Assembly: GCF_024699925.1 (NCBI RefSeq) | Contig: NZ_JAJOMX010000001.1 | Span: 620,001-684,000, forward strand | Source: Mesorhizobium sp. J428 | GTDB lineage: Bacteria; Pseudomonadota; Alphaproteobacteria; Rhizobiales; Rhizobiaceae | Length of the DNA stretch: 64,000 nt | Direction: 5' to 3' | In this document: piece by piece, positions 7,100 to 16,477 of the stretch | Position numbering within the stretch: position 1 is the first letter of the stretch | How the letters are laid out: the number at the start of each line of letters is the position of its first letter | Position numbers and translations under genes: made by a program | The notes under the pieces: model-generated | What the model saw: the letters and a program-made list of their open reading frames with translations, nothing else | Database searches by the model: none | Told to the model about the DNA's origin: nothing

Positions 7100-8925
7100 G
7101 CCCGATGAGCAAGATCGTTCGCATCGGCTGCGGCGCGGGCTTCTGGGGCGACAGCCCGGAAGGTCCGGCCCAGCTCGTCCGCAAGGGCGACATCCACTAC
7201 CTCGTGATGGACTACCTGGCCGAGATCACCATGTCGATCCTGGCCCGGATGAAGGCCAAGAAGCCGGAACTCGGCTACGCCACCGACTTCGTGACCATGG
7301 TGATGAAGCCGCTGGCGAAGGAGATTGCGGCCAAGAAGATCCGTGTCGTCACCAATGCCGGCGGCGTCAATCCCGACGCCTGCCGCGATGCGCTGCTGGC
7401 TGTCTTCAGGGAAGCCGGTGTCGACCTGAAGGTCGCAGTGGTGCGCGGCGACGACCTTTCCGCCCGCGTCGATGCCTATCGCGCGGCGGGCACGACGGAA
7501 ATGTTCTCCGGCGCCGCAATGCCGGAGAAGCTCGCAAGTGTGAACGCCTATCTGGGAGCCTTCCCGATCGCGGCGGCACTGGACGACGGCGCCGACGTGG
7601 TCATCACCGGGCGCGTGGTGGATTCGGCCGTGGTGCTCGGGCCGCTGATCCACGAATTCGGCTGGAAGCCGGGCGACTACGATCTGCTTTCGGCGGGCAG
7701 CCTCGCCGGCCATGTCGTCGAATGCGGCACGCAGGCGACCGGCGGCATCTTCACCGACTGGCGCGCGGTGGCGGACGACTGGGCCGACATGGGCTTCCCG
7801 ATCGCCGAATGCGCCGCCGACGGTTCGTTCGTGGTTTCCAAGCCCGAGGGCACCGGCGGCCTGGTCTCGACCGCCACCATTGCCGAACAGGTCGTCTACG
7901 AAGTCGGCGATCCCCGGCGCTACATCCTCCCCGACGTGACCGCTGACTGGAGCGCGGTCCGGCTCGAACAGGTCGGGCCGGACCGCGTGAAGGTCAGCGG
8001 CGCGAAGGGGGCGGCGCCCACGGCCAGCTACAAGGTCAGCGCCACCTATGCCGACGGCTACCGTGCGCAGGTGACGATGATGATCGCCGGCCGCGAGGCG
8101 AAGGAACGCGCCGAGGCGACCGCGAAGGCGATCCTTGCCCGCTCCGAACGGCTGATGCGCGCCGCCGGCTTCGACGGCTTCGCCGACAGCTCGGTCGAAA
8201 TCCTCGGCAGCGAAGCGAATTTCGGCGCGCAGGCGCGGGCGGGGGCGACGCGCGAGGTCGTGCTCAAGATTGCCGTGCGCCACGCCAGCAAGGATGCGCT
8301 TGGCATCTTCGCCAAGGAGATCTTCCCGGCTGCTACGGCCATGGCGCAGTCGATCACCGGGTTCGCCGGCGGGCGGCCCGAGCCGCAGCCGATCGTGCGG
8401 CTGTTCTCCTTCCTGGCGCCCAAGGCCGATATCCGCGTGGCCTACGAGTTCGACGGAAAGACCCGCGAGATCGCGCCGCACCTGCCGAACGATATGCAGG
8501 ACGATCTGCCTCCGGAAGCGTCGGGCGAGATCCCGGCTGCCACCGGCAAACTCGTGACCGTGCCTCTGATCGCGCTGGCGCATGGGCGCAGCGGCGACAA
8601 GGGCGACATCGGCAATATCGGCGTGCTGGCGCGGAAAGCGGACTACCTGCCATGGATACGCCGCAGCGCCACGCCCGAGGCGGTCGGCCGCTACTTCGCG
8701 CATTTCGTCAAGGGCAAGGTCGAACGCTTTGAATGGCCGGGGCTGAACGGGCTGAACTTCATGCTGCATGAAGGCCTGGCCGGCGGCGGCATCGCCTCGC
8801 TGCGCCACGACCCGCAGGGCAAGGCGCTGGCGCAGATCTTCATGGACTTCCCGGTCGAGGTGCCGGCCGACTGGCTCGCCGAGGGTGGCGCGCTCGACGG
8901 ATGGGACAAGGACGCCGCAGCATGA
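7096..8925 (+). CDS. AtuA family protein (DUF1446), acyclic terpene utilisation type
   Basis: A 609-aa protein that begins SKIVRIGCGAGFWGDSPEGP and continues with the family's conserved VTNAGGVNPDACRDAL and DDGADVVITGRVVDSAVVLGP stretches. A C-terminal portion around residues 490-600 contains LAHGRSGDKGDIGNIGVLAR. AtuA was named from the acyclic terpene utilisation cluster of Pseudomonas, and its biochemical role is still unclear. It occurs next to biotin-dependent acyl-CoA carboxylase genes, as here. It is translationally coupled on both sides (ATGA overlaps at 7096 and 8922), so it is probably made in step with the carboxylase. Confidence 0.85.
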   Translation: MSPMSKIVRIGCGAGFWGDSPEGPAQLVRKGDIHYLVMDYLAEITMSILARMKAKKPELGYATDFVTMVMKPLAKEIAAKKIRVVTNAGGVNPDACRDALLAVFREAGVDLKVAVVRGDDLSARVDAYRAAGTTEMFSGAAMPEKLASVNAYLGAFPIAAALDDGADVVITGRVVDSAVVLGPLIHEFGWKPGDYDLLSAGSLAGHVVECGTQATGGIFTDWRAVADDWADMGFPIAECAADGSFVVSKPEGTGGLVSTATIAEQVVYEVGDPRRYILPDVTADWSAVRLEQVGPDRVKVSGAKGAAPTASYKVSATYADGYRAQVTMMIAGREAKERAEATAKAILARSERLMRAAGFDGFADSSVEILGSEANFGAQARAGATREVVLKIAVRHASKDALGIFAKEIFPAATAMAQSITGFAGGRPEPQPIVRLFSFLAPKADIRVAYEFDGKTREIAPHLPNDMQDDLPPEASGEIPAATGKLVTVPLIALAHGRSGDKGDIGNIGVLARKADYLPWIRRSATPEAVGRYFAHFVKGKVERFEWPGLNGLNFMLHEGLAGGGIASLRHDPQGKALAQIFMDFPVEVPADWLAEGGALDGWDKDAAA

Positions 8926-10407
8926 GCACGCCGCTGTTCAACAAGGTTCTCGTCGCCAACCGCGGCGAGATCGCCTGCCGGGTGATGCGCACGCTGAAGG
9001 AGATGGGCATCGGCTCGGTCGCGATCCATCACCGCGTCGAGGCCCGCGCCAAGCATGTGCGCATGGCGGATGAAGCGGTCGAGATCGCGGGCGACACCCC
9101 CGTCGCGGCCCATCTCGACATCGCCCAGATCATCGCGGCGGCGAAGAAGACCGGCGCGGATGCGATCCATCCCGGGGTACGGCTTCCTGTCGGAGAATGC
9201 GCGTTTCGCAGCCGCCGTGGCCGAGGCCGGCATCACCTTCATCGGCCCGGATGCCGAAACGATCTCGCTGATGGGCGACAAGATCTCGGCGCGCAACTTT
9301 GCCGAAAGCCACGGCGTGCCGGTGGCACCCTCGGTGATGCCGACCGGCGACCTGGACGCCTTCATCAGCCAGGCCGAGGCGATCGGCTTTCCGCTGCTGA
9401 TCAAGGCCGCGGCCGGCGGCGGCGGCAAGGGCATGAACATCGTGCGCAGCGCCGCCGACCTGCGCGAGGCCGCCCGCCTCGCCTCCAGCGAGGCGCAGCG
9501 CTATTTCGGCGACGGGCGCGTCTATGCCGAGACCTATGTCGAGCGGCCGCGCCATATCGAGGTGCAGGTGCTGGGTGACGGCAAGGGCGGCGCGATCCAC
9601 CTGTTCGAGCGCGAATGTTCGGTGCAGCGCCGCTTCCAGAAGATCATCGAGGAGGCCCCGTCGGCGAACCTGCCGGCGAAGCTGGCAGCCGACATCTGTG
9701 CGTCCGCCGTGCGGCTCGCAGCGGCCGCGAACTACAAGAACGCCGGCACGGTGGAATACATCCTCGGCGCCGACGGCCGCTTCTTCTTCCTCGAGATGAA
9801 CACCCGCCTGCAGGTGGAACATCCGGTGACGGAGATGATCACCGGGCTGGACCTCGTGCGCTGCCAGATCGAGATCGCGGCCGGCAAGGGACTGCCGCTC
9901 GCGCAGAGCGACGTGAAGGCCAACGGCCACGCCATCGAATGCCGTATCTGCGCGGAGGATCCGGACCACGACTTCATGCCGGAGACGGGCGTCATCCAGT
10001 ATCTCGGCGTGCCCGAGGAGGAGTGGCTGCGCTTCGAGAACGCGGTCGACCAGGGGCAGAAGGTGACGGCCGACTTCGACCCGATGCTGGCGAAGCTGGT
10101 GGTGCATGGGGCGGATCGCGCCGAGGCCGTGGATCGCTCGATCGCCGCGCTGGATGGGCTGGCTCTCCTCGGCGTCAAGACGAACATCGACTACCTGGCC
10201 CGCGTGCTCGACCACCGGGCGTTCCGCGCCGGCGACCTGCACACCGGCTTCGTCGCCGAGCACAAGGCCGATCTGGCGCCGGTGCCGCTGGACGAGACGC
10301 ACCGCGTGCAGCTGCTCGCGGCGGCCGCGCTCGGCTTCCGCGACTTCCAGGACCTGGCCCTCGGAACGCCGGAGCCCTACGCCGCCATTGGCGGCTGGAG
10401 GAACTGA
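8922..10407 (+). pseudogene. Biotin carboxylase subunit of acyl-CoA carboxylase, frameshifted
   Basis: Two frames, 8922 to about 9177 and about 9178 to 10407, form one biotin carboxylase of about 494 aa. It starts FNKVLVANRGEIACRVMRTL and includes the ATP-grasp glycine loop AAAGGGGKGMNIV, RHIEVQVLGDG, and EMNTRLQVEHPVTE. It would use ATP and bicarbonate to carboxylate biotin on the separate BCCP encoded next. The break is at CATCCCGGGGTACGGC (about 9169-9184), where one extra G disrupts HPGYGF. Removing it restores a full gene, which points to a sequencing error or a fresh lesion. Unlike AtuF or LiuD, this protein carries no fused biotinyl domain. Confidence 0.88.
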
Positions 10408-10409
10408 CC

Positions 10410-10913
10410 ATGGCCATCAAGCTGACACTGGACGGCAAGGTCCATGACGTCACCATTGCCCGCCGCCGCCCGCATCTGGTGCTTGTCATCGACGGGGTGG
10501 AGCACGAGGTCACGAGCCTGCCCGGCCTCGGCGACGGCCGCAAATCCATCTCGGTCGGCGGACACGATGTCGAGTTCGCCCGCGCGCTGCTGCGCGACCG
10601 CCAGATCGTCCGCATGGGCGGACGCACCTTCGACGTCGGCGTGGTCGATCCGTTCTCGCAAGGCGGTGCCGGCGGCGGCGGACAGGACGCGCTGAAGGCG
10701 CCGATGCCCGGCGCCGTGGTCTCGGTGCAGAAGCAGGCCGGTGACAAGGTGGCGCGCGGCGAGGCGGTCGTCACCATCGAAAGCATGAAGCTGCAAACCG
10801 CCTTGCCCGCCCCGCGCGACGGCGTGATTGCGAAGATCCTCAAGGGCGAAGGCGAGACGTTCGAGAAGGACGAGGTGATCGTCACGCTCGAGCCGGAAGG
10901 TGAGAAGGCCTGA
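10410..10913 (+). CDS. Biotin carboxyl carrier protein of acyl-CoA carboxylase
   Basis: A 167-aa protein with a C-terminal biotinyl domain (about residues 90-163). The biotinylation site is TIESMKLQ, with the Lys in the E-S-M-K context, preceded by the GAVVSVQKQAGDKV hairpin. The N-terminal 80 residues form a separate beta-rich segment (start MAIKLTLDGKVHDVTI), perhaps a docking domain like the BT domain of larger alpha subunits. The gene begins 3 nt after the biotin carboxylase stop and is followed directly by the carboxyltransferase, so the enzyme is encoded as three polypeptides. Confidence 0.9.
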   Translation: MAIKLTLDGKVHDVTIARRRPHLVLVIDGVEHEVTSLPGLGDGRKSISVGGHDVEFARALLRDRQIVRMGGRTFDVGVVDPFSQGGAGGGGQDALKAPMPGAVVSVQKQAGDKVARGEAVVTIESMKLQTALPAPRDGVIAKILKGEGETFEKDEVIVTLEPEGEKA

Positions 10914-10915
10914 CG

Positions 10916-12520
10916 ATGCGCAAGATCCAGTCCATGATCTCGACGTCGTCGGCGGATTTCCGCCGCTTCGACGCGCACAACCGCAAGGTTCTGGCCGAAT
11001 TCCGGGAGAAGCAGGAGGCGGCGCGCCATCAGCGGCCGCAGCGCGACCTCGACCGGCTCGCCAAGCAGGGCAAGATGCGCCCGCGCGAGCGGATCGAGAA
11101 GCTGCTCGACCCCGGCACGCCCTTCCTCGAACTGTCCTCGCTCGCAGCCAACATGGCCTATGACGGCGACTCGCCGTCGGCAAGCTCGATCGTCGGCATC
11201 GGCGTCGTATCGGGCCGCGAGGTTGTCATCCGCGCGGACGACCCGACGGTGAAGGGCGGCGCCTGGTATCCGCTGACCGCGAAGAAAATCGTCCGCGCGC
11301 TCGACATCGCGATGGAGAACCGGCTGCCGGTGATTCACCTGTGCGATTCCGCCGGCGGCTTCCTCCAGCTCCAGTCGGAGGTGTTCCCGGACAAATACAT
11401 GGCCGGGCGCATCTTCCGGAACCAGTCGATCCTGTCGAAGATGGGCGTCAAGCAGCTGTCGCTGGTATTTGGCCACTGCACGGCCGGCGGCGCCTACATC
11501 CCCGGCCTGTCCGACTACAGCGTCATCGTGCGCGGCACGGGCGCGGTGTTCCTTGGCGGACCGCCGCTGGTGAAGGCCGCCACCGGCGAGGAAGTGAGCG
11601 TAGAAGAGCTCGGCGGCGCCGATATGCACACCTCCGTGTCCGGCACCGCCGACTATCCGGCCGCGACCGAGGACGAGGCGATCCACATCGGCCGCGAGAT
11701 CGTCGCCCAGTGGGACCGGCCGAAGAAGTGGGACTGCCAGCAGGAGACGCCGGAGGACCCCGCCTACGACCCCGAGGAGATCTACGGAATCATTCCGGAC
11801 GACATCAAGAAGAGCTTCGACATGCGCGAGATCATCGCCCGCATGGTCGACGGCAGCCGCTTCCACGAATACCAGCCGAACTACGGCACGACGCTGATCT
11901 GCGGCTATGCCAACATCTGGGGCTACAAGGTCGGCATCCTTGCCAACAACGGCGTTCTGTTCAACGACTCCTCGCTGAAGGGCGGCCACTTCATCGAGCT
12001 GTGCAACCAGAACAACACGCCGCTGGTGTTCCTGCAGAACATCACCGGCTACATGATCGGCCGCGAATACGAACGGCGCGGCATCACCAAGGACGGCGCC
12101 AAGATGATCATGGCGCAATCGTGCTCGGCGGTGCCGAAGTTCACCGTGATGTGCAACGGTTCGTTCGGCGCCGGCAATTACGGCATGTGCGGCCGCGCCT
12201 TCGACGGCCGCTTCCTGTTCACCTGGCCGAACCACCAGATCGGCGTGATGGGCGGCGACCAGGCGGCGAACACGCTGGCCGAGGTGAAGCTCAACCAGAT
12301 GAAGCGCGCCGGTCAGGTCGACCAGTCGGAGGTCGACCGGGTGTGGGAGGAGACGCGCAAAGCCTACCAGGAGCAGCTGTCGGCCTACTACTCGACCTCG
12401 CAGCTCTGGGACGACGGCATCATCGACCCGGTCGATACCCGCAACGCGCTCGGCATGGCGATCTCCGCCTCACTCAACGCGCCGCTCGCCGACGTCGGAT
12501 ATGGCGTGTTCAGGTTCTGA
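10916..12520 (+). CDS. Acyl-CoA carboxylase carboxyltransferase (beta) subunit
   Basis: A 534-aa carboxyltransferase of the AccD5/MccB/AtuC/PccB family. The N-terminal half carries RPRERIEKLLDPGTPFLELS and the acyl-CoA-binding FGHCTAGGAYIPGLSDY. The C-terminal half carries FLQNITGYMIGREYERRGI and the GSFGAGNYGMCGRAF oxyanion region. It transfers carboxylate from biotin to an acyl-CoA. Length and the ITGYMIG motif fit methylcrotonyl- or geranyl-CoA carboxylases better than propionyl-CoA carboxylase, but the substrate cannot be fixed from sequence alone. It directly follows the BCCP gene. Confidence 0.9.
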   Translation: MRKIQSMISTSSADFRRFDAHNRKVLAEFREKQEAARHQRPQRDLDRLAKQGKMRPRERIEKLLDPGTPFLELSSLAANMAYDGDSPSASSIVGIGVVSGREVVIRADDPTVKGGAWYPLTAKKIVRALDIAMENRLPVIHLCDSAGGFLQLQSEVFPDKYMAGRIFRNQSILSKMGVKQLSLVFGHCTAGGAYIPGLSDYSVIVRGTGAVFLGGPPLVKAATGEEVSVEELGGADMHTSVSGTADYPAATEDEAIHIGREIVAQWDRPKKWDCQQETPEDPAYDPEEIYGIIPDDIKKSFDMREIIARMVDGSRFHEYQPNYGTTLICGYANIWGYKVGILANNGVLFNDSSLKGGHFIELCNQNNTPLVFLQNITGYMIGREYERRGITKDGAKMIMAQSCSAVPKFTVMCNGSFGAGNYGMCGRAFDGRFLFTWPNHQIGVMGGDQAANTLAEVKLNQMKRAGQVDQSEVDRVWEETRKAYQEQLSAYYSTSQLWDDGIIDPVDTRNALGMAISASLNAPLADVGYGVFRF

Positions 12521-12524
12521 GACG

Positions 12525-13127
12525 ATGGCCGACCCGATCCGCTTCTACCTCGATTTCGCCTCGCCCTACGCCTACTTCGCGGCGCAGCAGATCGACGGGA
12601 TCGGGCAGGAGTTCGGGCGCGAAGTCGAGTGGCGGCCGATCCTGATGTGGGCGGTGCTCAAGGCGCACGGCATCGCAGCCCCGATGGATGCGCCGGTGAA
12701 GCGCGCCTACATGCTGAACGACATGGAGCGCTCGGCGGCGTTCTTCGGCATGCCCTATCGCAAGCCGGTGAAGCTGCCGCTTTCCTCGCACCTGGCCGGC
12801 CGCCTGTTCTATGCGGTGCGCGAGCAGGACTCGGACAAGGCTATGGCGCTCGCCCGCCGCCTCCTGCCCGCCTTCTTCGCCGAGCAGCGGGACATCTCGG
12901 ACACGACGACCCTGTCCGAACTAGCGGCGGAGGTCGGGATCTCGCCTGAGACGGTGGCCGAGGCGATGCAGGGCACCGTCGGCCGCGCCGGCCTGGAGGC
13001 GGCGGTGGCGGAAGCGGTCACAGCGGGTGTGGTCGGTTCGCCACACTTCCTGGTCGACGGCGAGGGCTTTTTCGGTGCAGACAGGCTGCCGCAGCTGCGC
13101 TGGTTCCTTGGAGGAGGATGGACGTGA
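12525..13127 (+). CDS. 2-hydroxychromene-2-carboxylate isomerase/DsbA-family protein
   Basis: A 200-aa thioredoxin-fold protein. IRFYLDFASPYAYFAAQQID at the N-terminus matches the FxDFxSPYxY signature of HCCA isomerases and kappa-class GSTs, and there is no CxxC. The C-terminus has GVVGSPHFLVDGEGFFGADR, the usual cis-Pro and DG-x-x-F-GxDR region. In naphthalene and related pathways these enzymes use glutathione to isomerise ring-cleavage products. Here the gene sits between the carboxylase and a crotonase, so it may isomerise or detoxify an intermediate. The ATG at 12525 is chosen over an in-frame upstream start inside the carboxyltransferase gene. Confidence 0.85.
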   Translation: MADPIRFYLDFASPYAYFAAQQIDGIGQEFGREVEWRPILMWAVLKAHGIAAPMDAPVKRAYMLNDMERSAAFFGMPYRKPVKLPLSSHLAGRLFYAVREQDSDKAMALARRLLPAFFAEQRDISDTTTLSELAAEVGISPETVAEAMQGTVGRAGLEAAVAEAVTAGVVGSPHFLVDGEGFFGADRLPQLRWFLGGGWT

Positions 13128-13895
13128 CCGCGTATGACGACATCAGCTATTCGGTCGAGAACGGCCGCGCACGCATCGCGGTCAATCGGCCCGACAAGCT
13201 CAACGCCTATCGCAACGAAACGGCCGATCAGCTGCGCGACGCGATCCAGACGGCCGGAAAGGATGCTTCCGTCCGCGCCATCCTGCTGACGGGCGAAGGC
13301 CGCGCCTTCGGCGCCGGCTACGACCTTGCCACCGTCGACCCGAACGAAACGCCGGCGCTGGACGACGTGCTGCAGCGCCATTTCAACCCGCTGGTCATCG
13401 CCATGCGCCAGTCGCGCCTGCCGATCGTGGCCGCGGTCAACGGCCCCTGTGCCGGCGCCGCCGTCGGCATTGCACTCGCGGCCGACATCGTGATCGCCGC
13501 GCGCTCGGCGTATTTCTACGAACCCTTCGTCGGCATCGCGCTGGTGCCGGATGCCGGCAACACACTGTTCCTGTCGCGCATGCTGGGCCATGTGCGGGCG
13601 TCCGGCATGATGCTGCTCGGCAACCGCATCCCGGCCGAGAAGGCGCTGGCCTGGGGCCTGCTGTGGGATGTGGTGGACGATGCCGACCTCGTGCCCAACC
13701 GCCGAGGCAATCTGCGCCCGGCTTGCAAAGCTCGACCCGGCCGCCCTTGCAGGCACAAAGCGCCTGATCGATCGCGCTTCCGAGTTCGGCATCGACGAGC
13801 AGCTGGCGCTCGAACGCGACCTGCAGGGCGAGGCCGGACGCACCCCGGCAATGAAGGCACAGATCGCCGCCTTCTTCGCAAAGCGGAAGGGTTGA
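13124..13895 (+). pseudogene. Enoyl-CoA hydratase/isomerase (PaaG-like), frameshifted
   Basis: Two frames joined near 13695 give a crotonase of about 256 aa. The N-terminal part includes RAFGAGYDLATV and VNGPCAGAAVGIALAADIVI and the segment FVGIALVPDAGNTLFLSRML, typical of ring epoxidation or isomerising crotonases (PaaG/PaaB group). The C-terminal part resumes at TAEAICARLAKLDPAALAG. An extra base in GTGCCCAACCGCC (about 13691-13703) breaks it. A GTG at 13124 has GGAGGAGG at good distance; an ATG at 13118 is an alternative. It overlaps the upstream gene stop. Confidence 0.8.
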
Positions 13896-13899
13896 GCGG

Positions 13900-14343
13900 T
13901 TGACGACGAACGCCGAACTGGAACCCGGGCTGCTCGCGGACGGCTGGGAGCCCATCCGGCCCGGCGCCTTCATCACCCTGATCGGGCCGTTCTATACGCG
14001 TATCGTCGCAGGCCGACCCCAGTATTGCTTTCGCGTCGCGACCAAGCATGACAACACGCAAGGCCGCCCGCACGGCGGCATGATCATGACCTTCCTGGAC
14101 GAAGCCCTGGGCTGGTCGGCGCACATCGCCCGCCCGAACGACCGTTTCTTCACCGTCGGCTTCGACTGCCAGTTCGTCGGCGGCAGCGTCGACGGCGATC
14201 TCGTCGTTGCCGAGACGGAGGTGGTGAGCGCGACCAGTTCGCTGATGTTCATGCGCGGCGACTGCAAGGTCGGCGACCGGGTGATCGCCACGGCCAGCGG
14301 CATCTGGAAGAGGGTCGGGGGCAAGAGCTCCCCGGGAGGGTGA
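13900..14343 (+). CDS. PaaI-family thioesterase (hotdog fold)
   Basis: A 147-aa hotdog-fold protein. The TTG start at 13900 lies 5 nt after the crotonase stop. The motif GRPHGGMIMTFLDEALGWSA carries the HGG and the acidic residue of PaaI/4HBT thioesterases, followed by FTVGFDCQFVGGSVDGDLVV. It would hydrolyse an acyl-CoA to free CoA and acid in the cytoplasm, possibly relieving dead-end CoA esters in this pathway. The substrate is unknown. Confidence 0.82.
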   Translation: MTTNAELEPGLLADGWEPIRPGAFITLIGPFYTRIVAGRPQYCFRVATKHDNTQGRPHGGMIMTFLDEALGWSAHIARPNDRFFTVGFDCQFVGGSVDGDLVVAETEVVSATSSLMFMRGDCKVGDRVIATASGIWKRVGGKSSPGG

Positions 14344-14345
14344 GG

Positions 14346-14987
14346 ATGGACCAGACGCTCAGGTCAACACGCTTCGTCGACGCCGACAGCCAGGTCGTCC
14401 GCGACTTCGCGGCAGAGCATGCGGGGACGGGCGACGACGTTTCGAAGGCGGTGAACCTCTACTATGCGCTGCGCGACGCGGTGTCCTACGACATGCGCAC
14501 CTTCGGGCTGGACGAGGACCAGTTCGTCGCGTCCACCGTGCTGCAGTCGACGGCCGCGTTCTGCGTGCCGAAGGCGGTGGCTCTGGCCGCACTCGCCCGC
14601 GCGGTCGGCATTCCCTCGCGCATCGGCTTCGCCAATGTCCGCAACCACCTCGCCTCGCCGAAGCTGATGGCGCTGATGGACGACGACGTCTTCTACTGGC
14701 ACGCCTACACCTCGCTCTTCCTCGACGGGAAATGGGTGAAGGCGACGCCCGCCTTCGACATCCGGCTGTGCGAGAGGCACGGCGTGACGCCGCTCGATTT
14801 CGACGGGCGCGAGGACTCGATCTTCCAGCCCTACGACCGGGCGGGCCGCCCCCACATGGAGTATGTGGATTTCATCGGCGAATTCGACGACATGCCCTAT
14901 GACGGCTTTGCCGGCGCGATGCGCACCCATCACGCCCGCATGCTCAAGCACCTGGACGACGAACGGGCCGGCCGCCCGACCACCTGA
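14346..14987 (+). CDS. Transglutaminase-like cysteine peptidase family protein
   Basis: A 213-aa protein with a transglutaminase-core pattern. The Cys lies in VLQSTAAFCVPKAVALAALA, the His in DDDVFYWHAYTSLFLDGKWV and the Asp in TPAFDIRLC. No signal peptide is present, so it should be cytoplasmic. Members of this superfamily hydrolyse or transfer amide bonds; a role within a CoA-ester pathway is not established. The ATG at 14346 follows GGGAGGGTGAGG and is 3 nt after the thioesterase stop, so it appears to belong to the operon. Confidence 0.78.
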   Translation: MDQTLRSTRFVDADSQVVRDFAAEHAGTGDDVSKAVNLYYALRDAVSYDMRTFGLDEDQFVASTVLQSTAAFCVPKAVALAALARAVGIPSRIGFANVRNHLASPKLMALMDDDVFYWHAYTSLFLDGKWVKATPAFDIRLCERHGVTPLDFDGREDSIFQPYDRAGRPHMEYVDFIGEFDDMPYDGFAGAMRTHHARMLKHLDDERAGRPTT

Positions 14988-15013
14988 TTCTTTACAACAC
15001 GATTGGCTGACAG

Positions 15014-16196
15014 ATGACTGAAACCACCTACATTCTTTCCGGTGCGCGCACCGCGATCGGCACCTTCGGCGGCACCCTGTCCGGCGAGGAGCCGGCCTCC
15101 CTCGGCGCGGCGGTCGCGGTCGAGGCGATGAAGCGTGCGGGGGTCGAGCCGTCCGTGATCGGCCATGTCGTCTACGGCAACGTGATCCCGACCGGGCCGA
15201 AGGACGCCTATCTGGCGCGCGTCGCGGCGATCAATGCGGGCATCCCCAAGGAGACGCCGGCGATGACGCTGAACCGGCTGTGCGGCTCCGGCACGCAGGC
15301 GATCATCTCGGCGGCGCAGAACGTCATGCTGGGCGACGCGGAGGTGGCGCTGGCCGGCGGCGCGGAGGTGATGAGCCGCGCGCCGCACTACGTGCAGTCC
15401 GCCCGCTTCGGCCAGAAGATGGGCGACGTGAAGATGGTCGACGGGCTGACCGGCGTGCTGACCGACCCGTTCGGCAACGGCATCATGGGCGTGACCGCCG
15501 AGAACGTCGCCGAGAAATACCAGATCACCCGCGGCGAGCAGGACGCCTTCGCCGTCGAGAGCCAGAAGCGCGCCGCAGCCGCCATCTCGGCCGGCCACTT
15601 CACGTCGCAGATCCTGCCGCTGGAGATCCAGGCGGGCCGCAAGACGGTGGTGTTCGACACCGACGAGCATCCGAAGCCCGACACGACGCTGGAGACGCTG
15701 GCGACCCTGAAGCCGGCCTTCAAGAAGGACGGCGTGGTGACGCCCGGCAACGCGTCCGGCATCAATGACGGCGCGGCCGCGGTGGTGCTGGCCTCCGAGA
15801 CCTACGTCAAGCGCACCGGCGCCAGGCCGATCGGCCGCATCGTCGCCTATGCCCATTCGGGCGTGGAGCCGGGCATCATGGGCGTCGGGCCGATCCCGGC
15901 CGTGCGGGCGCTGATTAGCCGTGCCGGCATGAAGCTGACGGATTTCGACGTGATCGAGATCCAACGAGGCCTTCGCCTCGCAGGCGCTGGCCGTCAACCG
16001 CGAGCTCGGGCTCGACCCGGCGAAAGTCAACCCCGACGGCGGCGCGATCGCGCTCGGCCATCCGGTCGGCGCCACCGGCGCGATCCTGACCGTCAAGGCG
16101 CTCTACTACCTGCAGCGCACCGGCGGCCGCTACGGCCTGATCACCATGTGCATCGGCGGCGGCCAAGGCATCGCGCTGGCTGTGGAGAGGGTGTGA
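15014..16196 (+). pseudogene. Acetyl-CoA acyltransferase (thiolase), frameshifted
   Basis: The reading from 15014 gives the N-terminal thiolase domain: YILSGARTAIGTFGGTLSGE, the acylated Cys in NRLCGSGTQAIISAA, and AGGAEVMSRAPHY. At 15960-15967 an extra C in GAGATCCAACGAGG shifts frame. The other frame then supplies [11 protein letters not shown], the GHPVGATGA His motif and the CIGGGQGIA Cys motif, ending with TGA at 16194-16196. Together they form a normal 393-aa thiolase that cleaves 3-ketoacyl-CoA to acetyl-CoA at the end of beta-oxidation. The intact motifs on both sides suggest an indel error or a recent mutation. Confidence 0.88.
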
Positions 16197-16227
16197 GGGA
16201 AAGTTCTCGACGCAAGTCGCGCCGAAG

Positions 16228-16397
16228 CCCCCTCACCGTCTGCCTTCGGCAGCCACCTTGCCGGGCCGAGCCAACGGTCTCGCCCGTCCTTCGGACCCCC
16301 CACTGCGTGGGGGCGAGGAGACGCCAATCGCCGACGCTGCTACTCCTCACCCCCTGCAAGGGGGAGAGGTGGCACGCGAAGCGTGACGGTGAGGGGG
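16228..16397. repeat. Composite intergenic palindromic repeat, copy 3
   Basis: The 170-bp block runs from CCCCCTCACCGTC to GACGGTGAGGGGG. The right end (GAGAGGTGGCACGCGAAGCG and the GACGGTGAGG tail) is identical to the copies near 3.2 and 3.9 kb. The left arm differs and contains its own small hairpin CTGCCTTCGGCAG. The central TGCTACTCCTC is shared with the other copies. It separates the thiolase and MatB-like genes. Confidence 0.8.
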
Positions 16398-16477
16398 TGA
16401 TTTTGCGTGCCCGGCATCACGCGTGACCTCTTCCTCGTCCCCCTCGTTTCGTGCCAAAAGCCGGCGAGGAGGACATC

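Noticed and set aside
6856..8808. 650-codon open frame on the minus strand
   Set aside because: It lies fully antisense to the well-supported AtuA and hydratase genes. GC-rich third positions create long open antisense frames; its composition is Arg/Ala/His-rich with no family motif.
10175..12235. 686-codon open frame on the minus strand
   Set aside because: Antisense to the BCCP and carboxyltransferase genes, which have clear motifs. No domain is recognisable in the reverse reading.
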